The translations under genes were made by a program, and so were the position numbers. The notes under the pieces are model-generated. The model was not told the origin of the DNA. It worked only from the letters and a program-made list of their open reading frames with translations, and did no database searches. A DNA stretch of 64,000 bases from an uncultured Atopobiaceae bacterium (GTDB taxonomy: Bacteria; Actinomycetota; Coriobacteriia; Coriobacteriales; Atopobiaceae). Positions 37,385-45,034 of the stretch are shown piece by piece (position 1 is the stretch's first letter; each line of letters starts with the position of its first letter). The stretch lies in NCBI GenBank assembly GCA_944322145.1, contig CALUNW010000004.1:124001-188000 (forward strand), in the 5' to 3' direction.

Positions 37385-38254
37385 CTAGGCCTCGAGGTAG
37401 CCGCAGGCGAGCAGGGCCTCGCGCGCGGCATGCGCCACGGACGGCTTGTTCATGCTGTAGACGTGCAGGCCGTCGACGCCGTTGGCCGCGAGGTCGCAGA
37501 GCTGCTCGCGGGCGTACTCGACGCCGGCGCGCGCCTGGTCTGCCGGGTCGTCGCCGGCGAGCACGAGACGCTTGACGACCTTGGCCGGGATGGAGGCGCC
37601 GCAGGTGAAGGCCATGCGCTGGATCTGCTTGACGCTCGTGAACGGCATGATGCCCGCCACGATGGGCAGGCGGACGCGGTGGCGCAGGCACTTCTCGCGG
37701 AACCGATAGAAGTCCTCGTTGTCAAAGAAGAGCTGGGAGACGAGGTAGTCCGCACCCGCCTCCTGCTTCTTGTAGAGGGCCTCGAAGCTCTCCTGCTCCG
37801 TGGGGGACTCGACGTGGCCCTCCGGGTAGCACGCCGCGCCGATGCAGAGGCCGGAGCCGCGGCCGCGCAGGTAGGCGATGAGGTCGGAGGCATGGGCGAA
37901 GTCGCGCGCCTCGCGCCCGGGCGCGCGGTCGCCGCGCAGGGCGAGCACGTTCTCGATCCCGGCGTCCTCGAGCGCCGCCACGTAGGCGTCGACGTCGGCG
38001 CAGCTGGATCCGAGGCAGGTGAGGTGCGCGAGCGCGGTCACGCCCAGGTCGCGCTCGATGGAGGCGGCGATGGGCACGGTGTTTGCCGAGTTGCCGGACC
38101 CGCCCGCGGAGTAGGTGACCGAGATCCAGTCGGGCCGGTCCGCCGCCATCTCGCTCGCCACGGCGTACGCGGTCTCGAGCGGCATCTCCCCCTTGGGCGG
38201 GAAGATCTCAAACGAGAAGGTCTGGCCTGACGCGAGCTTGTCGATGATCCTCAT
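37385..38254 (-). CDS. metF: Methylenetetrahydrofolate reductase
   Basis: A 289-aa flavoprotein reducing 5,10-methylene-THF to 5-methyl-THF, the methyl donor for MetH two genes downstream. Family blocks present: FSFEIFPPKGE, ISVTYSAGGS, HLTCLGSS, VLALRGDRAPG, ADYLVSQLFFDNEDFYRF and IVAGIMPFTSVKQI. The ATG follows GGAGGGAG. It is first of the metF, activation-protein, metH series on the minus strand. Confidence 0.95.
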   Translation of the reverse strand: MRIIDKLASGQTFSFEIFPPKGEMPLETAYAVASEMAADRPDWISVTYSAGGSGNSANTVPIAASIERDLGVTALAHLTCLGSSCADVDAYVAALEDAGIENVLALRGDRAPGREARDFAHASDLIAYLRGRGSGLCIGAACYPEGHVESPTEQESFEALYKKQEAGADYLVSQLFFDNEDFYRFREKCLRHRVRLPIVAGIMPFTSVKQIQRMAFTCGASIPAKVVKRLVLAGDDPADQARAGVEYAREQLCDLAANGVDGLHVYSMNKPSVAHAAREALLACGYLEA

Positions 38255-38296
38255 GGGTCGCTCCCTCCGAAGCTGACGGTTGGCAGTGCGTCGGTG

Positions 38297-39130
38297 CTAG
38301 GACATGAACGAGGGCATGCGCCCCGCGTCCGTGGCCTCCGCGATGTCGAGAAGGGCGCGGGCCACGGATTCCTCGTCTGCGGGGCCGATGTGGTAGCGCG
38401 CGGTCTCGCGCACCACCGGGACCGCGTTGGCGACGGCCACCGAGTTGGCGTAGTGGCGCAGGACCGCGAGGTCGTTCTCGGCGTCGCCGAAGCAGCAGAC
38501 CTCGTCGGGCGTGAGGCCCAGGCGCTCCATCAGGAAGTCGCCGCCGTGGTCCTTGCCAAAGCCGTGCGGCGTGATGTCGATGTGCGGCGTGCCCGGCATC
38601 GGACAGACGAAATCAAGCTCGGGCAGGGCGCGGGCCAGCTCGGCGGCAACCTCCTGGCAGCGCCCGAAGCTCCCCACCACGCGGACGTTCGCCTTGTAGC
38701 AGGGGCGCTCGGGCACGCTCGCGAGGGCCTGCTCGACGCTCCAGAAGTTGTCCGGGTGCGCGAGCACGAAGCCGAGGTCCGCATCCACGGCGACCTTCTC
38801 GCCCTCGTACTCCACCACGAGGTAGGAGTCGTCGACGTCGTGCAGGCGGCCCATCACGGCGAGCAGGCCGTCGTGGTCGATGGGCACCTTCTCGACGAGC
38901 TCGCCGTCGAGGTAGACGAGCTGACCGTTGCTCGTGACGGCGGTGGCGCACGCGGCCTCGTCGCCGGCGAACATCCGGGGCAGGTCGCGGAAGATGCGCC
39001 CCGTGCAGGGGACGAAGTGGACGCCTGCCGCCTGGAGCGCGTGGATGGCGTCGAGCGCGAACTGCGTGACGACGTGGTCCTCGCGCCAGATGAGGGTGGC
39101 GTCCAGGTCTGAGAGCACGAGCTTGATCAA
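38297..39130 (-). CDS. HAD-superfamily Cof-type phosphatase
   Basis: A 277-aa cytoplasmic HAD hydrolase of subfamily IIB. Motif 1 is SDLDATLIW (the usual DxDGT has Ala in place of Gly), motif II is TSNGQLVYL, and motif IV is CFGDAENDLAVLRH. The probable start is TTG (39130), giving LIKLVLSDLD, after AAGGGA. The substrate is unknown, probably a sugar phosphate or flavin-type phosphate. The upstream spacer 39131-39374 has no gene; a hairpin near 39229-39255 is all I see. Confidence 0.83.
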   Translation of the reverse strand: MIKLVLSDLDATLIWREDHVVTQFALDAIHALQAAGVHFVPCTGRIFRDLPRMFAGDEAACATAVTSNGQLVYLDGELVEKVPIDHDGLLAVMGRLHDVDDSYLVVEYEGEKVAVDADLGFVLAHPDNFWSVEQALASVPERPCYKANVRVVGSFGRCQEVAAELARALPELDFVCPMPGTPHIDITPHGFGKDHGGDFLMERLGLTPDEVCCFGDAENDLAVLRHYANSVAVANAVPVVRETARYHIGPADEESVARALLDIAEATDAGRMPSFMS

Positions 39131-39374
39131 GAGGAGTCCCTTCGAAGCAGGCCGCGGCGGGCACGCGCGTCCATGCGCACGCCCCATGTCTGACGCCCGC
39201 GCACGGCCTGCCGGGAGGATTGCAGGCGCGACGGTCGGGGGCCGTCGTGCCCGTATATCAAGCCGCGCGTCAGGGTTGGGGGTTCCGACACGCGACCCAT
39301 TCTAGATATATCCTCACGCCCGCGCCATGCCGGCCAGAAGTTCGCAGACGGTACCTTGCGCGCCCCCGGATGGG

Positions 39375-39860
39375 TCAGGGCGCGGCGGACGCGCCGCCGA
39401 GCACGGCCACGAGCGTGGCCACCGCCACGGCGGGCGCCAGGGGGATGCCCCCCGAGCGCCGCGGCCCTCCCCGGAGGCGCGCCGCCAGCTGCACCGCCGC
39501 ACGACCCGCGAGCGCGAGCAGGCAGGACGCGCCCACGACCGCGAGCCCGAGGGCGGGCCCCGTCCAGACCCCCGCAGCCGCGAGGAGCTTTACGTCCCCG
39601 CCGCCCACGCCGGGCCTGCCGCCGAGACGCTCGGACGCAGCCGCGGTCGCGAGCATCACCGCCAGCACGACCGCCGCCCCGAGCGCCGCGGCGGGAACGG
39701 CTCCCCTCGCCGCCGCGCGCACGACCCCCAGGAGCGCGACGGCCACGGCGCAGCCGTTGGGCACGATGCGGTGCGCGAGGTCGGTCGCCGCCGCGATGCC
39801 CAGGGCCGCGGCGAGCCCGGCCACGCATGCGACCTCCATCACCATCTCCAGCGCTCCCAT
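39375..39860 (-). CDS. Prepilin peptidase (A24 family, short TadV/CpaA type)
   Basis: A 161-aa integral membrane aspartic peptidase processing type IV or Flp-type prepilins. Two catalytic aspartates are visible: TDLAHRIVPN in the first loop and the hallmark GGGDVKLLAAAG. No N-methylation domain is present, as in short Tad-type enzymes. The ATG at 39860 follows GGAGAGG. No pilin genes are nearby. The spacer 39861-40116 holds a CGAGAAGGAC word (39887), a small hairpin (39965-39990) and GCAGCTTCG direct repeats (40036-40056). Confidence 0.85.
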   Translation of the reverse strand: MGALEMVMEVACVAGLAAALGIAAATDLAHRIVPNGCAVAVALLGVVRAAARGAVPAAALGAAVVLAVMLATAAASERLGGRPGVGGGDVKLLAAAGVWTGPALGLAVVGASCLLALAGRAAVQLAARLRGGPRRSGGIPLAPAVAVATLVAVLGGASAAP

Positions 39861-40116
39861 GCCGCCCCCCTCTCCTCGAGCCCGCCGTCCTTCTCGCCCT
39901 GCCGCGGGGCTCCGATTGTAGGGCGCCCGCGCGCCGTCGCGGGGCTCGCGTCCGTGCCGCGGAGGGGCATTTGGCGAGAAACGCCATGCCTGAGCTGCGA
40001 CGATACAAAAGGTGACCGATGTCGTCAGGTTCGGTGCAGCTTCGTTGCAGCTTCGGCGCAGCTGCGCGCAACGTCGTTGCGGATATATACTGGGCCGAAC
40101 CATCGAGGAGAGGACC

Positions 40117-41211
40117 ATGAGCGAGAGCACCGCACGCCCCCGCAACCTGAGCATCGAGGCCCTGCGCCTCGTCGCCATCGCCGGCATCGCGATCTTCCAC
40201 ACGTTCCAGCCGTGGTTTGCCGCCGCGACCGACGGCGTCTGGCAGGCGGGGGCGCCCGCGCTGGCGGCGCTCGGGTGCGTGAGCCTGCTCGGCGCCTACG
40301 GCAACAACGTCTTCTTCCTCGTCTCGGGCCTCTTCCTCGTGCCGCGGGCCGCGCGGGCGGCCGGCGAGCCCGGCTACTGGGGCCGCCAGGCGCGCGCCCT
40401 CGGCCGCCGCGCGCTCGTCATCGGGGCGTCCGTGGCCCTCTACGCCGCGATCGCCCTCGCCGTGAGCGCCTGGGTCGTCCCTCTCGACGGCGTCTCGCTC
40501 GACCAGGCCGGATGGCTCCTCGGCGGCCTCGAGTTCATCTGGGTCTACCTCGCGTGCGTGGCGTTCGTGCCCGTCATCGGCTGGGCGTGGCGACGCGTGC
40601 GCCGGCCCCGCGCCGTGGTCGCCGCGCTCGTCGCGGCCGTCTTTGCCGTCAACGCCTACATCGCCTTTATCTCCCCCGGCTCCGAAGTTCGCGGCCTGCT
40701 CGAGTGGCGCAAGCTCATGAGCGCCGTGACCTACCTCGTCGCCTTCCTCGCGGGCGGCGTCCTGGGCGAGAAGAACCTCGCGCGTCCCGGCCGCGCGCTC
40801 GCCGCCAGCTGCGGAGCGGCCCTGCTGCTCGAGGGGGGCGCCGCCGTCGCGGGCAACACGTGGCTGCTCGGCGCGCTCTCCTTCAAGTCCACCTCGCTGC
40901 TCTCGTTTGCGCTCGCCGCAGCCTCGGTCGCGCTTGCCGCGCAGGGCCGCGCGGTCGCCGCGGACACGCCCGCGCGCCGCGTCGTCGCCGCGCTCGCGCC
41001 GTCCATCCTCGGCTTCTACGTCATGCAGTCGATGTTCTTCTCGCTGTGGCGCCCCGTCGCGGACGCCGCCTGCGACGCCGGCCTCGCCGCGGGCGGGCAG
41101 GCGGGGCTGCTCGTGGCAGGGACAGTCGCGAGCCTCGTCCTTCTCTGCATCATGCTGCTCCTTGACCGCGCGACGAGGGTCCCCCTGCTGCGCGCCCTGC
41201 ATCTGGCGTAG
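40117..41211 (+). CDS. Acyltransferase 3 family membrane protein
   Basis: A 364-aa protein with about ten transmembrane helices. The opening SIEALRLVAIAGIAIFHTFQ has the family's catalytic His in the first helix-loop, and NNVFFLVSGLFL follows. Such enzymes O-acetylate envelope glycans or small molecules; WecH/OafA-like members vary widely, so the acceptor is not predictable. The ATG at 40117 follows GAGGAGAGGA. A TATACT (40086-40091) upstream is a possible -10. Confidence 0.82.
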   Translation: MSESTARPRNLSIEALRLVAIAGIAIFHTFQPWFAAATDGVWQAGAPALAALGCVSLLGAYGNNVFFLVSGLFLVPRAARAAGEPGYWGRQARALGRRALVIGASVALYAAIALAVSAWVVPLDGVSLDQAGWLLGGLEFIWVYLACVAFVPVIGWAWRRVRRPRAVVAALVAAVFAVNAYIAFISPGSEVRGLLEWRKLMSAVTYLVAFLAGGVLGEKNLARPGRALAASCGAALLLEGGAAVAGNTWLLGALSFKSTSLLSFALAAASVALAAQGRAVAADTPARRVVAALAPSILGFYVMQSMFFSLWRPVADAACDAGLAAGGQAGLLVAGTVASLVLLCIMLLLDRATRVPLLRALHLA

Positions 41212-41251
41212 GCCCTCCCGCCCCCCACCCGCACCCGCCGCGCCCCCGCGC

Positions 41252-41355
41252 GAGAAATGTACGACCTTGCCGTTCTTCTCGGTAGAACGCACGTTATTTA
41301 CCTGCGCAAACGCTGCGGAGCCCAAGTGTTTTCCCGCCAAGGTCGTACATTTCTC
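41252..41355. repeat. Inverted repeat, 18-bp perfect arms
   Basis: GAGAAATGTACGACCTTG (41252-41269) is inverted at 41338-41355. The 68-nt loop holds a CGAGAAGAAC word and TTATTTACCTGCG, which partly resembles the ACCTGCGGATAT core of the 43195 element. It lies between the acyltransferase and CDF genes. Confidence 0.88.
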
Positions 41356-41476
41356 ACCCGAGAGGGGGCCTGATCACCCGAGAGGCGACCTAAGCCGGGC
41401 CCGAGCCAAGCGCGAGGCCCCCGACGCTGCCCGGACGGGTATACTTCTCCACGTTTGCGCATTCGAGGGGGTTTCG

Positions 41477-42655
41477 ATGACCGACTGGATCGTCAAGACG
41501 TTTGTGCCCGACGCCGACAACGTGGGCGACGCGCGCGTGCGCACCCGCTACGGGCTGGTCGCGAGCATCACCTGCATCGTCTGCAACGTCGTGCTATGCC
41601 TGGGCAAGGGCGCCGTGGGCCTGCTCGCCGGCTCGGTCTCGATCGTGGCGGACGCCGTCAACAACCTCTCCGACGCATCGAGCAACGTCGTCAGCCTGCT
41701 GGGCTTCAAACTCGCGAGCCGCCCCGCCGACGAGGAGCACCCCTACGGACACGGCCGTTACGAGTACCTCGCCGGCCTCGTCGTGGCAGTGCTGGTGTGC
41801 GCCATCGGCATCAATCTGCTGGGGTCCTCGGTCGAGAAGATCCTCCACCCCGAGCCCACCGAGTTCAGCGCCGCCGTCGTGGTGGTGCTCGTGGCGTCGA
41901 TGCTCGTGAAGCTGTGGATGGCGGCCTTCAACCGCCGCCTCGGGCGGGCCATCTCTTCGGACACCCTCGAGGCCACCGCCGTCGACTCCCGCAACGACGT
42001 CATCTCAACCGCTGCCGTCCTCGCCTCCGCGGTGATCTCCCAGCTCTCCGGCTTTGACCTCGACGGCTGGGCGGGTCTGGCCGTGGGCGGCTTCATCTGC
42101 TGGAGCGGCTTCGAGCTCGTGCGCGACGCGGTAAGCCCCCTGCTGGGCACCGTGCCCGACCCCGCCTACGTCGAGCACATTCGAGCCAAGATCATGAGCT
42201 ACGCCGGCGTACTCGGCACGCACGACCTCATGGTCCACGACTACGGCCCCGGGCGCCAGTTCGCGAGCGCCCACGTGGAGATGGCGGCCGAGGGGAACCC
42301 GCTCGAGCAGCACGACCTTCTCGATAACATCGAGCAGGACTTCAAGGTCGAGGAGGGGCTGGTGATGACGCTGCACTACGACCCCATCGTCACCAACGAC
42401 CCCGCCGTGCGCGACATGCGCCACTGGATCGACCTCGCCGTGAAGGGCATCGACGAGCGCCTCTCCATCCACGACCTGCGCTGCGTCCCAGGCCCCACGC
42501 ACACTAACGTCATCTTTGACTGCGTGCGGCCCGCGGGCTGCGCGCTCTCCGCCGCCGAGCTGCGCACGAAGATCTCCGAGGTCGTGCGCGAGCGCTACCC
42601 GCGCGCCGTCTGCAAGATCACGATCGACGACTCCTACGTCTCTTCCCGCCAGTGA
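41477..42655 (+). CDS. Cation diffusion facilitator (CDF) transporter
   Basis: A 392-aa membrane protein exporting divalent metal (Zn, Fe, Mn or Co) by proton exchange. The CDF signature SIVADAVNNLSDASSN and the second metal site DSRNDVIST are present, and the loop motif HPYGHGRYEYLAG follows. A long cytoplasmic C-terminal domain includes THDLMVHDYGPGRQFASAHVEM. The site pattern (D..ND in helix 2, D..ND in helix 5) suits Mn/Fe as well as Zn, so the metal is left open. The ATG at 41477 follows GAGGGGG. Confidence 0.9.
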   Translation: MTDWIVKTFVPDADNVGDARVRTRYGLVASITCIVCNVVLCLGKGAVGLLAGSVSIVADAVNNLSDASSNVVSLLGFKLASRPADEEHPYGHGRYEYLAGLVVAVLVCAIGINLLGSSVEKILHPEPTEFSAAVVVVLVASMLVKLWMAAFNRRLGRAISSDTLEATAVDSRNDVISTAAVLASAVISQLSGFDLDGWAGLAVGGFICWSGFELVRDAVSPLLGTVPDPAYVEHIRAKIMSYAGVLGTHDLMVHDYGPGRQFASAHVEMAAEGNPLEQHDLLDNIEQDFKVEEGLVMTLHYDPIVTNDPAVRDMRHWIDLAVKGIDERLSIHDLRCVPGPTHTNVIFDCVRPAGCALSAAELRTKISEVVRERYPRAVCKITIDDSYVSSRQ

Positions 42656-42659
42656 GGTC

Positions 42660-42698
42660 GGCGGGTGCGGTGTCCCCCTTTGGGACACCGCACCCGCC
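42660..42698. repeat. 17-bp perfect palindrome between CDF and pth2 genes
   Basis: GGCGGGTGCGGTGTCCC (42660-42676) is inverted at 42682-42698 around CCTTT. It begins five bases after the CDF stop and ends 20 bases before the pth2 start, so it may be a terminator or a leader hairpin. Confidence 0.88.
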
Positions 42699-42718
42699 GC
42701 CGACCAGATTGGAGTGCC

Positions 42719-43153
42719 ATGGCTTCCAGCAGCTACCTCGCCAAGCAGATGATCGTCATGAGGCGCGACCTTAAGATGCGCAAGGGCAAGATCGCCGCGC
42801 AGGCGGGCCACGCCTGCGTCGAGGCCGTCCTCATGGCCCTCGTGCGCGAGGGCCGCGCCGCCGACCTCCAGGCAACCGACGGCTGGGCCTGGCTCTATCA
42901 CGACGAGGACGACACCTCCCCGCTCACGGACTGGTTCGACGCCGGCGTGGCAAAGGTCTGCGTCTACGTGGACTCCGAGGAGGAGCTGCTCGACCTCGCC
43001 GCCCGTGGCCGCGAGCAGGGCTTTGCGGTCGCCCTCGTGCGCGACGCCGGCCACACGGAGTTCCACGGCGAGCCCACCTACACCTGCCTGGCCTTCGAGC
43101 CGCTTCCCGCCGAGAAGATCGACCCGCTCACCGGCGACCTGCCGCTGTACTAG
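42719..43153 (+). CDS. pth2: Peptidyl-tRNA hydrolase, Pth2 (archaeal/eukaryotic type)
   Basis: A 144-aa Pth2-fold enzyme that recycles peptidyl-tRNA. The start YLAKQMIVMRRDLKMRKGKI carries the catalytic lysine and RxDLxMxxGKxAAQ signature, and AAQAGHACVEA follows. Pth2 is normally archaeal or eukaryotic; some bacteria carry it as an extra hydrolase. The C-terminus is longer than in archaeal Pth2. GGAG lies close to the ATG (42719). Confidence 0.85.
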   Translation: MASSSYLAKQMIVMRRDLKMRKGKIAAQAGHACVEAVLMALVREGRAADLQATDGWAWLYHDEDDTSPLTDWFDAGVAKVCVYVDSEEELLDLAARGREQGFAVALVRDAGHTEFHGEPTYTCLAFEPLPAEKIDPLTGDLPLY

Positions 43154-43194
43154 AACGGGCTCGGCGTTCTTCTCGCCCGCCCGCTTGTCCGTCT

Positions 43195-43271
43195 GCTAGT
43201 ACGCATAGTTCTAGAAATCCGAAATGCTCACCTGCGGATATATGAAAGTTAATCGAACTGTGCGTACTAGC
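43195..43271. repeat. Inverted repeat with ACCTGCGGATAT core
   Basis: GCTAGTACGCATAGTTC (43195-43211) pairs with 43255-43271 with one mismatch. The 43-nt loop contains ACCTGCGGATATATGAAAG. The same 12-mer ACCTGCGGATAT occurs in the loop at 17287-17439 (minus strand). Confidence 0.82.
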
Positions 43272-43321
43272 GACCCGAGGAGGCCCGCCCGGGCCAGCCG
43301 CATTGTTTCGACGCTGTAATT

Positions 43322-43356
43322 CCTACTTGTAGGGTGGGTTTATAAGTGCCACCCTA
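43322..43356 (+). promoter_or_regulatory. cysK operator/promoter region
   Basis: A perfect palindrome CCTACTTGTAGG (43322-43333) adjoins an inverted repeat TAGGGTGG (43330-43337) / CCACCCTA (43349-43356) enclosing TATAAG, a possible -10. The layout fits an Rrf2/CymR-like or other cysteine regulator site, but the regulator is not in the window. Confidence 0.5.
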
Positions 43357-43384
43357 TCCTCACGCATCCGGAGAGGGAGGCAGC

Positions 43385-44302
43385 ATGAACGTCGCGCGCA
43401 GCGTCGAGGACCTGATCGGCTCCACGCCCCTGGTCGAGCTCACCGCGCTTCTCGGCGACAGTCTGGGGGCTCGCGTCCTCGGCAAGCTCGAGTCCGCCAA
43501 CCCCGGCGGCTCCGCGAAGGATCGCGTCGCCCGCGCGATGGTCGACGCCGCCGAGCGCGAGGGGCGCCTCGTGGACGGCGGCACCATCATCGAGCCCACG
43601 AGCGGCAACACCGGCGTCGGCCTCGCGATGATCGCCGCCGCGCGCGGGTACCGCCTGATCCTCACGATGCCTGACACCATGAGCGTCGAGCGCCGCCAGC
43701 TCGCTGCCGCCTACGGGGCCGTCATCGAGCTCACGCCGGGCGCGGAGGGCATGGCCGGCGCCGTGGCGCGCGCCGAGGAGCTCGCGGCGGCGACGCCGGG
43801 CTCCATCATCGCGGGGCAGTTTGACAACCCCGCCAACCCGCAGGCGCACTACGAGACCACGGGCCCGGAGATCTGGGCGGCCACCGACGGAGCCGTCGAC
43901 GTGCTCGTCGCCGGCGTGGGCACGGGCGGAACCCTCTGCGGCTCCGCGCGCTTCCTCAAGGAGAAGAACCCGGCCGTGTGGGCCGTCGCGGTGGAGCCCG
44001 CGGAGTCCCAGGTGCTCGCCGGGCTGCCGGCGGGGGCCCACGGCATCCAGGGCATCGGCGCCAACTTCGTGCCCGGCAACTTCGACCGCTCGGTCGTGGA
44101 CCAGATCATGCCCGTGACCTCGGACGACGCCATGACGACCACGCGCAGGCTCGCGCGGGAGCTGGGCCTGCTCGTGGGCGTCTCGTCGGGCGCCGCCGCC
44201 TGCGCCGCGCTCGCGCTCGCCGCGCGGCCGGAGCTTTCCGGCAAGGTCATCGTTGCCGTGCTGCCCGACACGGGCGAGCGCTACCTCTCCCTGGGGCTCT
44301 GA
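43385..44302 (+). CDS. cysK: Cysteine synthase A
   Basis: A 305-aa PLP enzyme (O-acetylserine sulfhydrylase). Lys45 in PGGSAKDRVA binds PLP, PTSGNTGVGLAM is the substrate loop and GVGTGGTLCG the phosphate-binding loop. The ATG follows GGAGAGGGAGG. Its stop overlaps the cysE start by one base (TGATG), so the two final steps of cysteine synthesis are coupled and can form the CysK-CysE complex. Confidence 0.95.
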   Translation: MNVARSVEDLIGSTPLVELTALLGDSLGARVLGKLESANPGGSAKDRVARAMVDAAEREGRLVDGGTIIEPTSGNTGVGLAMIAAARGYRLILTMPDTMSVERRQLAAAYGAVIELTPGAEGMAGAVARAEELAAATPGSIIAGQFDNPANPQAHYETTGPEIWAATDGAVDVLVAGVGTGGTLCGSARFLKEKNPAVWAVAVEPAESQVLAGLPAGAHGIQGIGANFVPGNFDRSVVDQIMPVTSDDAMTTTRRLARELGLLVGVSSGAAACAALALAARPELSGKVIVAVLPDTGERYLSLGL

Positions 44303-44949
44303 TGGAGGCCATCGCCACGCCCGCTGCGAGCAGGGCATCTGCCGAGAAGAACGTGCCGACCGGCCTGCGGGAGCTCATCCGAGAGGACGCCCAGGCCGCC
44401 TTCGAGCGCGACCCGTCGGCCGACAGCGTCTCTGACATCGTGCGCTTCTCGGTGGGCTTCAAGATCGTGCGCGCCTATCGCCGCCAGCACTGGCTCTACG
44501 AGCACGGGCACCGCACGCTCGCCCTGTGGCTGGCCATGCGCACGCGCGTCCGCTACGGGGCCGACATCCACCCGGCGGCGCAGATCGGGCGGCGCTTCAC
44601 CATCGACCACGGCATCGGCGTGGTCATCGGCGGCACCGCGATCATCGGCGACGACTGCCTCATCTACCAGAACGCGACCCTCGGCATGACGGGCAAGCAC
44701 GGCGGCAAGCGCCACCCGACCCTCGGCAACGGCGTCATGGTGGGCGCGGGGTCGATCCTGCTCGGCGCCATCAACGTCGGCGACGGCGTGCGCGTGGGCG
44801 CGGGGTCGGTCGTCGTGGACGACGTTCCGGCCAACACCACCGTGGTGGGCAATCCCGCCCGCGTGGTGCGCACGCGTGAGTGCCCGCTCTTCGACGACTT
44901 CGTCTGCCTCACGGACGACTTCGGCAAGAGCTGGATCATCGAGAAGTAG
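44302..44949 (+). CDS. cysE: Serine O-acetyltransferase
   Basis: A 215-aa enzyme making O-acetylserine from serine and acetyl-CoA for CysK. The N-terminal helical domain is short, followed by a left-handed hexapeptide beta-helix (GADIHPAAQIGRRFTIDHGI, VIGGTAIIGDDCLIYQNATL, GKHGGKRHPTLGNGVMVGAG). The catalytic His lies in IDHGIG. The N-terminal SAEKNVPTG is encoded by a CGAGAAGAAC word and looks like a flexible add-on. The C-terminus (SWIIEK) ends in a hydrophobic residue pair plus charge, unlike the usual Ile end that inserts into CysK. Confidence 0.94.
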   Translation: MEAIATPAASRASAEKNVPTGLRELIREDAQAAFERDPSADSVSDIVRFSVGFKIVRAYRRQHWLYEHGHRTLALWLAMRTRVRYGADIHPAAQIGRRFTIDHGIGVVIGGTAIIGDDCLIYQNATLGMTGKHGGKRHPTLGNGVMVGAGSILLGAINVGDGVRVGAGSVVVDDVPANTTVVGNPARVVRTRECPLFDDFVCLTDDFGKSWIIEK

Positions 44950-44955
44950 CCTAGG

Positions 44956-45031
44956 TGACCCAAAAGGGGACAGGAGCAAATTGGGACACGCTTCACCGTG
45001 TCCCAATTTGCTCCTGTCCCCTTTTGGGTCA
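44956..45031. repeat. 35-bp perfect palindrome between convergent cysE and GNAT genes
   Basis: Arms 44956-44990 and 44997-45031 are perfect reverse complements around CTTCAC. They contain CCCAAAAGGGGACAGG and TTGGGACACG, words shared with the palindromes at 10028 and 34027. It follows the cysE stop by seven bases and precedes the GNAT stop by three, so it can serve as a bidirectional terminator. Confidence 0.92.
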
Positions 45032-45034
45032 AGC

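Noticed and set aside
39127..41340. Long minus-strand open frame of over 730 codons across two spacers and two genes
   Set aside because: It covers the real acyltransferase and prepilin peptidase genes in other frames, is made of Arg/Ala/Gly runs, and crosses intergenic hairpins.
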